64,000 bases of DNA, taken from contig CALOAN010000021.1 of assembly GCA_942491345.1 (NCBI GenBank), positions 62,001-126,000 on the forward strand, given 5' to 3'. A program made the position numbers and the translations under genes. Below, in pieces: positions 41,801 through 50,047 of the stretch (its first letter is position 1; every line of letters begins with the position of its first letter). The notes under the pieces were generated by a model that was not told the DNA's origin, ran no database searches, and saw nothing but the letters and a program-made list of their open reading frames with translations. This DNA is from JAHEEL01 sp942491345. Lineage in GTDB: Bacteria > Actinomycetota > Acidimicrobiia > Spongiisociales > UBA5794.

Positions 41801-42182
41801 CAGGGTTCTCATCGTGGACGACTCGGTCGGTGTCCAGCAGGTTGTATCGTCGGCTCTTGCCACGAGTGGGTTCAACACCTCTGTGGCAGCCAGCGTGGCA
41901 GATGCTCTTGGAGCACTCCACAGCGGATCGATCGACGCCGTGGTCGTCGACTTCTCTATGCCGCGAGCCGACGGCGTCGCCCTTGCGCATATGGTGCGGC
42001 AACGACATGGAGATCTCCCGATCGTGATGCTTTCGGGTGTTGCCGAGGGCGAGGACGTCGATCGGGCTCGTGACGCCGGGGTTGATGCATTCTTCAACAA
42101 ATCCGACTTCCGAGAAGGCGGCCTCGCCGAGAAGCTCCGGGAGCTGATTACCGCTCGCCGTGAGAAAGAGCAAACGGCGTAG
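38832..42182 (+). CDS. CheA-like hybrid histidine kinase (Hpt - disordered repeats - HATPase - CheW - REC)
   Basis: A 1116-residue signalling protein. An N-terminal Hpt domain carries the phospho-acceptor His49 in EGHTIKGTGRVMG. Residues about 125-560 are acidic and low-complexity, with three copies of SAHDMFAQLAS (near 219, 274, 352) and a decayed fourth near 420. A CheA-type dimerisation helix pair and HATPase follow (NSAVHGIED, IDDGRGID, GDGDGLAVV). A CheW-like P5 domain spans about 840-980, and a C-terminal REC domain has IVDDS, phospho-acceptor Asp near 1039 and FNKSD. This is the ChpA/hybrid-CheA layout. No receptor, cheW, cheB/R, pilus or flagellar gene is nearby, so its output is unknown. 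The GTG start has a weak upstream region. Confidence 0.9.
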   Translation: MGWSNDPEMQKMFLDEVTERSARLVEGAQALRAGTVSPQEAGDLLREGHTIKGTGRVMGYDDVGSAGLMLEMIWRWIQQGDITPVPLFGRVLEGLSAAIPRALDDPAELSVAMTAVHEFFDGQELPEELPPAPQVDGAAASSSEGASTDPDGGGGPVIFGERAAVPNGSAATVEAAEPAASDEPSEAETVGVDAAEGELEPVSNTEAVSSDDADSEPVVSAHDMFAQLASSEAELVGDGFVEAQRADREAIEADVDTEPADEETPVDGQVSEPVLSAHEMFAQLASLENETGEAEAGVVSDDSTEAPEAVESAASQEAPAVEPDEAEPLQAEVDSESAVEAVSVDEAESEPAMSAHDMFAQLASQEEASAEVETAEDHMDDGEAAEAVQEPPTMELVEDGHATDATVESESADETAADAARSAQEAFAELRRSMMQDAAAAHIAAEPEDHPDDTEAAPDVVDGDRDTTDVEEPIAAAVGDESADGEPVGDESADGEPVDVSTVDAAASAPEAPFGDVIEFPVSESDAESGEKAAGDADPSAIDDDQSQEATDVVVLPSNRKTQPQDSSDPKDLGGLVGAVKTWADEEPISVNTGRLYGLVNNIVTLRMNIESAKEQLAELAEVAAADPFFSDRVSHIAGEIEPIADASERIEGEALALAAAPLRDVTNTLPQLGRYLSRKTGKELRVEIVGDDVLVDRQVLDRLGDAIRQLVVNSAVHGIEDVDTRLGAAKPGTGSIRIEAKQTDVNLEVAVIDDGRGIDWKGIREKGLALGLLDSAGELAPDALRSLLYQSGFTTRDDADELAGDGDGLAVVRDAMESLNGSLRLESTPKVETRVSMVVPVHQAMQKALLVVAGGIMWGIPETGVLDVVEMNLATIAVADHTTVLERPDGDVPFASFADLMGQHSDAVPTSIVIATSAAGPVALGVEEIVGVRRIAAKELGAVLADAKADVVTGAALLGGDEVVLLVDTTRLAEKQREVAIETPAFPSARVLIVDDSVGVQQVVSSALATSGFNTSVAASVADALGALHSGSIDAVVVDFSMPRADGVALAHMVRQRHGDLPIVMLSGVAEGEDVDRARDAGVDAFFNKSDFREGGLAEKLRELITARREKEQTA
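40263..40322 (+). repeat. 30-bp perfect tandem duplication inside the hybrid kinase gene
   Basis: Two identical adjacent 30-nt units (40263-40292 and 40293-40322) encode GDESADGEPV twice. They keep the frame and so add ten residues to the linker. Confidence 0.95.
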
Positions 42183-42238
42183 CGCGGAAGCACACAGCTG
42201 TAGTTCGATCACACGCGACCGGTACACTCCGGGTTCCG

Positions 42239-44416
42239 ATGCCCGACTCTCCGCTCCTTGAAGGCCTGAATCCGTCGCAGCGCCATGCCGTCGCTGCGAC
42301 CGATGGCCCCGTGCTCGTTGTTGCCGGTGCGGGGTCAGGCAAGACTCGAGTGCTGACCCATCGCATTGCCTACCTCGTCCGAGATCTCGGTGTGTCCCCG
42401 TACTCGATCCTCGCGATCACCTTCACCAACAAGGCAGCGACTGAGATGAAGGAACGTGTCGCCCGCCTCGTTGGAAGGGTCGCCGATGGGATGTGGGTGT
42501 CGACGTTCCACAGCGCTTGTGTTCGGATTCTGAGGAGAGAGGCGCCTCGCCTGGGGTATCGGTCGTCCTTCTCGATCTACGACGATGCCGATTCCGTGCG
42601 GCTCGTGACGATGTGCATCCGCGATCTCGACCTCGACCCCAAGCAATTCCCGCCGAGGGTCATCCGGGCAGCTATCTCCAACGCCAAGAACGAGCTCATC
42701 GACTACGAGACATACGGGTCAAGCGGCGAAGGGTTCTATCACGAGAAGGTGTCGGACGTCTTCCGGCTGTATCAGCAGCGACTCGTCGAAGCGTCGGCTG
42801 TCGACTTCGACGACATCCTGGTGCTCACCGTGGATGTCTTTCGGGCATTCCCCGAGGTGCTCGCCCACTACCAGCAGCTTTTTCAGTACATCCTGGTCGA
42901 CGAGTACCAGGACACGAACCACGCCCAGTACATGCTCGTCAAGCTCCTGGCCGCGGCACATCGCAACATCTTCGTGGTTGGTGACGCAGATCAGTCCGTC
43001 TACGCGTTTCGCGGCGCCGACGTGCGCAACATCCTCGATTTCGAGAAGGACTACGACGATGCCACGATCGTCCTCCTGGAACAGAACTACCGCTCGACCC
43101 AGACAATCCTCGACGCAGCCAACGCCGTCATCCGTCACAACGAAGCCAGGAAGCCGAAACGGCTGTGGACCGACGAGGGTGCAGGCGAACCGATCGCTGC
43201 CTATGAGGCCCGGGACGAGCAGGACGAGGCGGCGTTCATCGCCGATCAGATCCGGGACCTCGAGTCGGACGGAACGGCGCTCTCCGACATCGCGGTCTTC
43301 TATCGCACCAACGCCCAGAGTCGCGTGATCGAAGAGGTCTTCGTACGGTACGGCGTTCCATACCAGGTGGTGGGCGGCCTCAAGTACTACGACCGACGGG
43401 AAGTCAAGGATGCAATCGCCTATCTCCGTGGTGTTGTCAATCCGGACGACCAGGTGGCGCTGAAGCGCATCATCAACGTCCCGAAACGAGCGATCGGAGA
43501 CACCAGCGTCGCCCACGTCGACCGATTCGCAGAGTCGCACGGCATTGGGTTCTTCGAGGCGTTGCGCCGCGTCGACGAGAACGAGCGCCTCACGGCTCGC
43601 GCCGAACGATCGATCGAGGAGTTCGTCGCGCTGATGGATCACCTCGGTGAGCGTGCCGCCGACGGCCCGGCGGCAGCGATCCAAGCGGTCCTCGACGAAA
43701 CCGGCTACCTCGACATGATTCGTTCCGACCGTTCGATCGAGGCGATGGGCCGTGAAGAGAACCTCAAAGAGCTCGCTTCCGCCGTTGCAGAGTTCGAAGA
43801 GGTCGGACCGGAATCGATGGGTCCGGCAGAGTGGGCTGAGCTCGACCCTCTGGAGAAGCTCGGTCTGTTCCTCGAGTCGATCAGTCTCGTCGCAGATATC
43901 GATGCATGGGAAGACCGTGACCAGGTCACACTCATGACCCTGCACAACGCCAAAGGTCTGGAGTTCCCTGTGGTGTTCATCACGGGGATGGAGGATGGCG
44001 TGTTCCCGCACATGCGGTCTCTCGGGAACAAGGCGGAGCTCGAGGAGGAGCGGCGCCTCTGCTACGTCGGTATCACTCGGGCTGAGCAACGGCTGCACCT
44101 GACAAGGGCGTGGAGTCGCAATCTCTGGGGCCAGTCTCAGTACAACGGGCCGAGTCGATTCCTGGGCGAGATCCCCGAACACCTTGTCACATCTGTGAAG
44201 CGATCCCGCCGCACCGACCAACAACCAACTGTGACGCATGCCGCGATTGGCGGGGACGAGATCGCGGCCGGAGATCGCGTGCGACACGCACACTGGGGTG
44301 ATGGTGTGATCGTTGCGGTGGTCGGCCGTGGCGACGCGGCTGAAGCAACCGTCGACTTTCACGGTATGGGGGAAAAGAGGCTCCTGCTCGCGTGGGCCCC
44401 CCTCGAGAAGGTATGA
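42239..44416 (+). CDS. pcrA: ATP-dependent DNA helicase PcrA/UvrD
   Basis: A 725-residue superfamily 1A 3'-5' helicase acting in repair and replication. Walker A is AGAGSGKTRVLTHRIAYL, with IDVEYQDTN-like Walker B (VDEYQDTNHAQY), GDADQSVYAFRGAD, QNYRS, the TLHNAKGLEFP motif V and TRAEQRLHLTRA motif VI. The C-terminal Tudor-like region (AGDRVRHAHWGDGVIVAVVGRG) that binds RNA polymerase in PcrA is present. A TACACT box is 10 nt before the ATG and there is no ribosome site. The next gene starts 79 nt downstream. Confidence 0.96.
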   Translation: MPDSPLLEGLNPSQRHAVAATDGPVLVVAGAGSGKTRVLTHRIAYLVRDLGVSPYSILAITFTNKAATEMKERVARLVGRVADGMWVSTFHSACVRILRREAPRLGYRSSFSIYDDADSVRLVTMCIRDLDLDPKQFPPRVIRAAISNAKNELIDYETYGSSGEGFYHEKVSDVFRLYQQRLVEASAVDFDDILVLTVDVFRAFPEVLAHYQQLFQYILVDEYQDTNHAQYMLVKLLAAAHRNIFVVGDADQSVYAFRGADVRNILDFEKDYDDATIVLLEQNYRSTQTILDAANAVIRHNEARKPKRLWTDEGAGEPIAAYEARDEQDEAAFIADQIRDLESDGTALSDIAVFYRTNAQSRVIEEVFVRYGVPYQVVGGLKYYDRREVKDAIAYLRGVVNPDDQVALKRIINVPKRAIGDTSVAHVDRFAESHGIGFFEALRRVDENERLTARAERSIEEFVALMDHLGERAADGPAAAIQAVLDETGYLDMIRSDRSIEAMGREENLKELASAVAEFEEVGPESMGPAEWAELDPLEKLGLFLESISLVADIDAWEDRDQVTLMTLHNAKGLEFPVVFITGMEDGVFPHMRSLGNKAELEEERRLCYVGITRAEQRLHLTRAWSRNLWGQSQYNGPSRFLGEIPEHLVTSVKRSRRTDQQPTVTHAAIGGDEIAAGDRVRHAHWGDGVIVAVVGRGDAAEATVDFHGMGEKRLLLAWAPLEKV

Positions 44417-44463
44417 CGGCGACCGGCAGATTGTGACGGTCGGCCCTGTCGCACAACGCTCGC

Positions 44464-44482
44464 TTCCTCGACGGTCGAGGAA
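44464..44482. promoter_or_regulatory. 19-bp palindrome before the lipoprotein gene
   Basis: TTCCTCGAC and GTCGAGGAA flank a single G (44473), a perfect odd palindrome 13 nt before the lipoprotein ATG. It could be an operator or, as RNA, a hairpin near the ribosome site. Confidence 0.45.
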
Positions 44483-44495
44483 ACAAGGGAGCCCT

Positions 44496-45806
44496 ATGCG
44501 TCGTACCGCCATTCTCCTGATTGCCGGTTGTCTGCTGTTCCTCGGATGCACGGGGAGCACCGACGACTCGACCACCGTGCCGTCGTCGACGACCTCGACC
44601 GAGGTGACCACAGCAACGACGTCTACGACCACATCGACCACACTTGGAAGCTCAACAACGTCCGCTCCTACTTCCACGACAACCGTTCCGTCGCCTACGA
44701 CTGCACCTCCGACGACGGGCGCGATTCGGCCGGTGACGGTGCATCCGAACCTGCCGGCGGCGGTGGGCGGTCACCTCGTTGACTGGGACGCTGTTGGTCC
44801 CGGATGGATCCTGGCGTTGTACGACGCGAGCGACATCGCTACCGCCGTGACGCACCCAACCGTGCTCTACGTCATCGATCCCGCAGGAACCCTCTACGAG
44901 GTTGCATCCTGGGCATCTGGCCCCTACGAGATCGCAGACTGGTCCGGTACCGGCGATGCCGCAATCCTCCTCACCAACGGGTCCGATGCCGTGATTGTCG
45001 ACCTCCGGACCGGGACCGAGGTCGCGACCGTGGCGCTGCCCCTGGGTCCCTACGGCCCTCCTGTCTCGTTCACGGAACCGACCGGAACCAACGTCGTTGT
45101 GCTCACGGACGATGGCACGACGCAGCGCGTTGAACGTCGGAGCCGGTCGGGGTCGGTGCTCGCGATTCTCGGCGAGCAACCAGCGCCCACCGATGCCCGG
45201 GATAGTCTCGAATGGTTGTACGGGGACGACGGAACGTTTGCCCTCATCAAACACGCAGGGGGCATTGAACTGGTTTCGAACGACGGCTCCTTCGTCCGCG
45301 ACCTCTGGACTCCGATGGCGCACCTGTGCACACCGAAGCGGTGGTGGTCCAGCGGTTCTTTCGTGGCGGCGTGTGTGGGGGAGGGTCCGGCGTTCCCTCA
45401 CGACTGGTATCACCAGGTTTGGATACTCAACACAGATGGAACGGCCGGGGTACCGCTCACGGAGATCCCGGCCGGCGTTGTTCCCGTCGTCGACATGGGC
45501 TACTTCGATGCGTGGCAGATTCCGTCGCACACGTACGCCCAGTGGATCGGGGACTGTGGCGCCGCACATATCGGAACGGTTGCGCCCGACGGATCGGTCA
45601 CCGCGATCGGTGGAGCAGAGAACCGGCGTCTCGTTTCGGTCGATGGGAGCCAGATCACCGCGCTCGGCTCGCTCCAGTGTGACTCCTCGGAGGCCAGACT
45701 GTTCTCCACCGACTTGAGCGGAGTCGAAACCGGGGTGCTGATACCGAGGATCGGCGACGCATGGGGTGTGCGGTCAGCGGCCACGCTCACCACCGTCTAC
45801 CCGTGA
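44496..45806 (+). CDS. Lipoprotein with Thr/Ser-rich stalk and beta-propeller-like domain
   Basis: A 436-residue exported protein starting MRRTAILLIAGCLLFLGC, with Cys18 the lipid anchor. Residues about 23-75 are a Thr/Ser/Pro stalk (TTSTTTSTTLGSSTTSAP), likely cell-wall spanning. The rest has repeated short beta phrases with VLYVIDPAGTLYEVASW, AVIVDLRTGTEVATV and WILNTDGTAG, as in WD/PQQ-like propellers, and four or more Cys that may form disulfides. No catalytic motif is recognised. An AGGGAGCC ribosome site precedes the ATG. Function unknown; surface binding is only a guess. Confidence 0.85.
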   Translation: MRRTAILLIAGCLLFLGCTGSTDDSTTVPSSTTSTEVTTATTSTTTSTTLGSSTTSAPTSTTTVPSPTTAPPTTGAIRPVTVHPNLPAAVGGHLVDWDAVGPGWILALYDASDIATAVTHPTVLYVIDPAGTLYEVASWASGPYEIADWSGTGDAAILLTNGSDAVIVDLRTGTEVATVALPLGPYGPPVSFTEPTGTNVVVLTDDGTTQRVERRSRSGSVLAILGEQPAPTDARDSLEWLYGDDGTFALIKHAGGIELVSNDGSFVRDLWTPMAHLCTPKRWWSSGSFVAACVGEGPAFPHDWYHQVWILNTDGTAGVPLTEIPAGVVPVVDMGYFDAWQIPSHTYAQWIGDCGAAHIGTVAPDGSVTAIGGAENRRLVSVDGSQITALGSLQCDSSEARLFSTDLSGVETGVLIPRIGDAWGVRSAATLTTVYP

Positions 45807-45961
45807 TAGCGAAGCGGCAGTGAAGGCAGGGTGAGGCGGTGCCCCGCTCTGATCAGAACGAAGGTCACGGTCGGGAATAGACCGCGATTCGGTCCGGCGC
45901 GCCGAACGCCGCTCCGGCCCAGACCCCTTCGCAACAGAAGGCACCGTCCTACCATGACGTG

Positions 45962-47389
45962 GTGACCACTGAATTGCCGGTTCTGATCCAGGGCGGGATG
46001 GGGGCCGGAGTCTCCGATTGGCGTCTTGCCCGGGCCGTATCCCGCGCCGGGCAACTGGGAGTCGTGTCCGGAACCGGCCTCGATGCAATCTACCTTCGCC
46101 GTCTTCAGGATGGCGATCCCGGCGGCCATATGCGCCGCGCTCTCGAGGCGTTCCCCATTGCCGGTGTGGCCGACCGGATTGCCGAGAACTACTTCATCGA
46201 AAGTGGGAAGGCTCCGGAGGAGCGATTCAAAGCGAAGCCGATGCCTCGCCTCAATCCGTCGAAGAAGTTGGATGAACTCATGGTGGTGGGCAACTTCGTC
46301 GAGGTCTACCTCGCGAAAGAGGGTCACGAAGGCGTGGTCGGAATCAACTACCTAGAGAAGATTCAGACGCCGCACCTCGCGTCGCTCTACGGGGCAATGC
46401 TCGCCGGCGTCGACTACGTGTTGATGGGTGCAGGGATTCCGATGGCCATACCCGGGATCCTCGATCGTTTGAGCGAAGGCCTGCCGGTCGAGTACCGGCT
46501 GGACGTCAAGGGTGCACAACGCGGAGAGGTCTTCGCAATGCACTTTGATCCGACGAACATCGGTGACGGGAGCCTCCCACCGGCGCCACGGCCGCAGTTC
46601 CTCGCGATCGTCTCTTCGCATGTTCTTGCGACCGCGCTGGTGCGGAAGGCGAGCGGCCACGTCGATGGGTTCGTGATCGAAGGTCCGACAGCCGGCGGAC
46701 ACAATGCCCCGCCGCGAGGGAAGATGGCGCTGAACGATCTCGGCGAGCCGATCTACGGCGATCGTGACATGCCCGACCTCGCGGTGTTCCGCGAGCTTGG
46801 GCTTCCGTTCTGGCTTGCAGGGGGATACGCAGAACCCGAGCAGATCGCGGCAGCACTCGAGGTTGGCGCCACCGGAGTCCAGGTCGGCACGGCGTTTGCG
46901 TACTGTGAGGAATCTGGGTTCACCGCCGCAACGAAGCGAGAGGTGATCAACCTGAGCAGCGCCGGTCGAGCGAGGATCTTCACGGATCCTGTGGCATCAC
47001 CGACCGGCTTTCCCTTCAAGGTGGTCGAGCTCGACGACAGCCTCTCCAATCCGGTCGTGTACGAGAAGCGATCCCGGATCTGCGATCTCGGGTATCTCCG
47101 TACGGCATACCGGCGGGAGGACGGCACGGTCGGATGGCGATGCCCGTCGGAGCCGGTTGAGGACTACGTGCGGAAGGGTGGTTCCGAAGAAGACACCGTC
47201 GGCCGCAAGTGCCTCTGCAACGCCCTGATCGCAAACATCGGACTTCCGCAGATTCAACGCAACGGCGAGGTGGAGAAGGAGCTGATCACGTCCGGTGATG
47301 ATGTGGCCGATGTCGCGCGGTTCTTGCCTCCGGGCAGGGACTCCTACAGCGCACTCGACGTGATCGACTACTTGCTCCCGGCGCCGTAG
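45962..47389 (+). CDS. Nitronate monooxygenase/NPD-like flavoprotein
   Basis: A 475-residue TIM-barrel flavin protein. LIQGGMGAGVSDWRLARAVSRAG at the start, EGPTAGGHNAP (with the usual catalytic His region) and GATGVQVGTAFAYCEESG place it in the 2-nitropropane-dioxygenase/FabK superfamily. It is about 100 residues longer than nitronate monooxygenases, with a C-terminal part containing WRCPSEP and GRKCLCNAL, so a PfaD-like or other FMN oxidoreductase role is possible. The GTG at 45962 is favoured over 45959 because TACCAT at 45950 then lies 6 nt upstream, typical for leaderless genes. Confidence 0.8.
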   Translation: MTTELPVLIQGGMGAGVSDWRLARAVSRAGQLGVVSGTGLDAIYLRRLQDGDPGGHMRRALEAFPIAGVADRIAENYFIESGKAPEERFKAKPMPRLNPSKKLDELMVVGNFVEVYLAKEGHEGVVGINYLEKIQTPHLASLYGAMLAGVDYVLMGAGIPMAIPGILDRLSEGLPVEYRLDVKGAQRGEVFAMHFDPTNIGDGSLPPAPRPQFLAIVSSHVLATALVRKASGHVDGFVIEGPTAGGHNAPPRGKMALNDLGEPIYGDRDMPDLAVFRELGLPFWLAGGYAEPEQIAAALEVGATGVQVGTAFAYCEESGFTAATKREVINLSSAGRARIFTDPVASPTGFPFKVVELDDSLSNPVVYEKRSRICDLGYLRTAYRREDGTVGWRCPSEPVEDYVRKGGSEEDTVGRKCLCNALIANIGLPQIQRNGEVEKELITSGDDVADVARFLPPGRDSYSALDVIDYLLPAP

Positions 47390-47457
47390 GCCGACCAGCG
47401 TCGGATCAACCGTCCATCTGCATCCTCCTCGGTCGTTCGCCGCTACCCTTCGGGCCG

Positions 47458-47850
47458 ATGCCGCCACGGATCCTGATTGCCAAACCAGGCCTCGACGGGC
47501 ATGACCGCGGAGCCAAGGTCGTTGCACGAGCTCTGCGCGATGCCGGCTGCGAGGTCATCTATACGGGACTGCACCAGACACCCGCCCAAATCGCCCAGGC
47601 TGCCGTCGACGAAGATGTCGATGGCGTCGGCCTGTCGACGCTCTCGGGCGCCCATCTGACGCTCTTTCCCCGTGTGGTCGAAGCCCTCCGCGAACGGGAA
47701 GCCGGCGACATCATCGTCTTCGGCGGCGGCATCATCCCCGAGGAGGACCTTCCCGCCCTCCACGATGCCGGCATTGCCGCCGTCTTCACTCCCGGCACGC
47801 CGCTCGACGTCATCGAGGCGTGGGTGGAAGAGAACCTCTCAAATCGCTGA
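47458..47850 (+). CDS. Stand-alone B12-binding subunit of methylmalonyl-CoA mutase
   Basis: A 130-residue cobalamin-binding Rossmann domain. The DxHxxG motif is D13-G-H15-D-R-G18 in KPGLDGHDRGAKVVARAL, with LSGAH and GGGIIPEEDLPAL for the lower-axial pocket and nucleotide tail. Free-standing copies pair with a separate catalytic subunit to isomerise methylmalonyl-CoA to succinyl-CoA; that subunit is not in this window. It is 30 nt upstream of sucC, which fits a product that enters the TCA cycle at succinyl-CoA. A TACCCT box 8 nt before the ATG suggests a leaderless mRNA. Confidence 0.9.
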   Translation: MPPRILIAKPGLDGHDRGAKVVARALRDAGCEVIYTGLHQTPAQIAQAAVDEDVDGVGLSTLSGAHLTLFPRVVEALREREAGDIIVFGGGIIPEEDLPALHDAGIAAVFTPGTPLDVIEAWVEENLSNR

Positions 47851-47880
47851 ATCGGAATCGACGAACGGAGAACGATCCTC

Positions 47881-49104
47881 GTGAAGATCCATGAGTACCA
47901 AGCGAAGGCTCTGATGGCCGACCGCGGCATCGCGGTCCCGATGGGGCACGTTGCTACGACGGTCGACGAAGCGGTTGCCGCCGTTCGGCCGCTCATCGAG
48001 GAGAGCGGGAATCCCGTCGTCGTCGTGAAGTCCCAGATCCACGCCGGGGGACGCGGCAAAGGTCGGTTCAAAGAGCATCCCGAGGTCGGGGGCGTGAACG
48101 TTGTCACCGAAGGGATCGAGGGGGGTATTGGCGCCGCCGAGGAGCGCGTCCGCGAGCTTGCAAGCCGGATGCTCGGTTCGACGCTTGTCACGATCCAGAC
48201 CGGTGAGGAGGGCAAACAGGTCAACCGCCTCTACATCGAGCAGGGGATCGACATCGCGACCGAGCTGTACCTGTCGGTGCTTCTCGACCGGGCGACCTCG
48301 CGCAACATCGTCATGGCCTCGACCGAAGGCGGGACCGAGATCGAAGTTGTGGCCGAAGAGACACCGGACAGGATTCTCAAAGAGGAGATCGATCCCGCGT
48401 TCGGCCTGCTCCCTTTCCAAGCGAGGCACATCGCCTACTCACTCGGTCTCGAAGGTGATGCGTTCAAGAACGGGGTGCGATTCCTCGATGCGCTCACCAA
48501 GGCGGCCGTGGAACTGGACACGGATCTCGTCGAGATCAACCCGCTCGTGGTCACTACCGACGGTGCCGTGATGGCCCTTGACGGGAAGATGGCGTTCGAG
48601 GCAAACGCGCTCTACCGGCATCCTGACGTCGCGGAGCTCAGAGATGTGAGCGAGGAGGATGCGGCTGAACTCGAGGCGAAGGAGCACGATCTCTCGTTCA
48701 TCAAACTCGACGGCGACATTGGGTGCATGGTGAACGGTGCCGGACTCGCCATGGCGACGATGGACATCATCAAGACGGTCGGCGGTGAGCCCGCCAACTT
48801 CCTCGACGTCGGTGGAGGCGCCGAAAAGGACCAAATCGCCGCTGCGTTCAAGATCATCACGAAGGACCCGAACGTGAAGGGGATCTTCGTGAACATCTTC
48901 GGAGGGATCATGCGATGCGACATCATCGCCGAGGGGGTGATCGCCGCCGTTGAGGAGGTCGGCCTCTCCGTCCCGCTTGTTGTGCGTCTCGAAGGGACGA
49001 ATGTGGAACTCGGCAAGCAGATGCTCGATGATTCGGGTCTGGATCTGGTGAGTGCGACAGACATGAAAGATGGGGCACAGAAGATCTTGGAGCTGACGAA
49101 ATGA
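47881..49104 (+). CDS. sucC: Succinyl-CoA synthetase beta subunit
   Basis: A 407-residue ATP-grasp subunit of the ADP/GDP-forming ligase, interconverting succinyl-CoA and succinate with substrate-level phosphorylation. MKIHEYQAKALMADRGIAVP is the usual start with a GTG codon. VVKSQIHAGGRGKGRFK is the nucleotide site, and NGAGLAMATMDIIKTVGGEPANFLDVGGGA with NIFGGIMRCDIIAEGV is the subunit interface. It overlaps sucD by 4 nt. Confidence 0.97.
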   Translation: MKIHEYQAKALMADRGIAVPMGHVATTVDEAVAAVRPLIEESGNPVVVVKSQIHAGGRGKGRFKEHPEVGGVNVVTEGIEGGIGAAEERVRELASRMLGSTLVTIQTGEEGKQVNRLYIEQGIDIATELYLSVLLDRATSRNIVMASTEGGTEIEVVAEETPDRILKEEIDPAFGLLPFQARHIAYSLGLEGDAFKNGVRFLDALTKAAVELDTDLVEINPLVVTTDGAVMALDGKMAFEANALYRHPDVAELRDVSEEDAAELEAKEHDLSFIKLDGDIGCMVNGAGLAMATMDIIKTVGGEPANFLDVGGGAEKDQIAAAFKIITKDPNVKGIFVNIFGGIMRCDIIAEGVIAAVEEVGLSVPLVVRLEGTNVELGKQMLDDSGLDLVSATDMKDGAQKILELTK

Positions 49105-50042
49105 GTGTGCTGATCGGGATGGACACGAAGGTCCTTGTTCAGGGCTTGGGGAAGACCGGACGCTTCCACACCGACAAGGCAATCGCCTACGGGACGAACA
49201 TGGTCGCTGCAGTGCACCCGAGCCGCGCCGGCGAAATCGAGGTCTTTGAAGGCGAAACCGACCGCTCCGGCGTACCCGGAAGGGGCGCCACCTACTCCAT
49301 TGCGCTGCCGATCTTCCGAAGTGTTACCGAAGCCGTGGAGGAGACCGGGGCCAACGCGTCTGTTGTCTATGTACCGCCGGCATTCGCAGCCGACGCGATC
49401 ATGGAGGCTGCCGACGCCGGCGTGCCGCTCATTGTGTGTGTGACCGAGGGCATCCCGGTGGCCGACATGGTGAAGGTGAAGCGCTACCTCGAAGGCAAGG
49501 CTGTCCAGCTCGTCGGGCCGAACTGCCCCGGTGTTATCACGCCGCAAGAGTGCAAGATCGGCATCATGCCGGGATACATCCACACTCCCGGCCGCATCGG
49601 GGTCGTCAGTCGGTCCGGCACGCTCACGTATGAGGCGGTCTATCAGCTGACACTGAACGGCCTCGGGCAGACGACCGCGATCGGGATTGGCGGGGACCCG
49701 GTGAACGGGACCAACTTCGTGGACGCCCTGAGACTGTTCAACGATGATCCCGCTACCGACGGCGTGCTGATGATCGGCGAGATCGGTGGAACGGCAGAAG
49801 AGGATGCCGCAGAGTGGATCACGGCCAACATGTCGAAGCCGGTCGCCGGCTTCATCGCCGGCACAACCGCCCCACCCGGGAAACGGATGGGGCATGCCGG
49901 CGCGATCATCTCCGGCGGCAAGGGCACTGCGGATGCGAAGATCACAGCCCTCGAAGCCGCCGGCGTCGTCGTGGCGCCAACCCCGACTGACATGGGCACC
50001 GCGATGCAAGAGGCGATGGAGAAGGCGAGCCCGGGCTGGTAG
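49101..50042 (+). CDS. sucD: Succinyl-CoA synthetase alpha subunit
   Basis: A 313-residue subunit that binds CoA and carries the phospho-His (His265 in KRMGHAGAIISGG). The Rossmann CoA site is LVQGLGKTGRFHTDKAIAYGTN, and LVGPNCPGVITP and GEIGGTAEEDAA are standard. The GKTGRFH wording differs slightly from the usual G-x-T-G-x-Q-G-T-FH but keeps the fold. It overlaps sucC by 4 nt. A 15-unit heptad repeat starts 5 nt after its stop. Confidence 0.96.
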   Translation: MSVLIGMDTKVLVQGLGKTGRFHTDKAIAYGTNMVAAVHPSRAGEIEVFEGETDRSGVPGRGATYSIALPIFRSVTEAVEETGANASVVYVPPAFAADAIMEAADAGVPLIVCVTEGIPVADMVKVKRYLEGKAVQLVGPNCPGVITPQECKIGIMPGYIHTPGRIGVVSRSGTLTYEAVYQLTLNGLGQTTAIGIGGDPVNGTNFVDALRLFNDDPATDGVLMIGEIGGTAEEDAAEWITANMSKPVAGFIAGTTAPPGKRMGHAGAIISGGKGTADAKITALEAAGVVVAPTPTDMGTAMQEAMEKASPGW

Positions 50043-50047
50043 GAACT

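Noticed and set aside
39642..42227. 861-codon open frame on the minus strand
   Set aside because: It is a shadow of the hybrid kinase gene: high GC gives few stops, it lacks a ribosome site and its product has no domain, while the plus-strand frame has four clear domains.
42719..44677. 652-codon minus-strand frame
   Set aside because: It is a shadow of pcrA, whose helicase motifs are complete on the plus strand.
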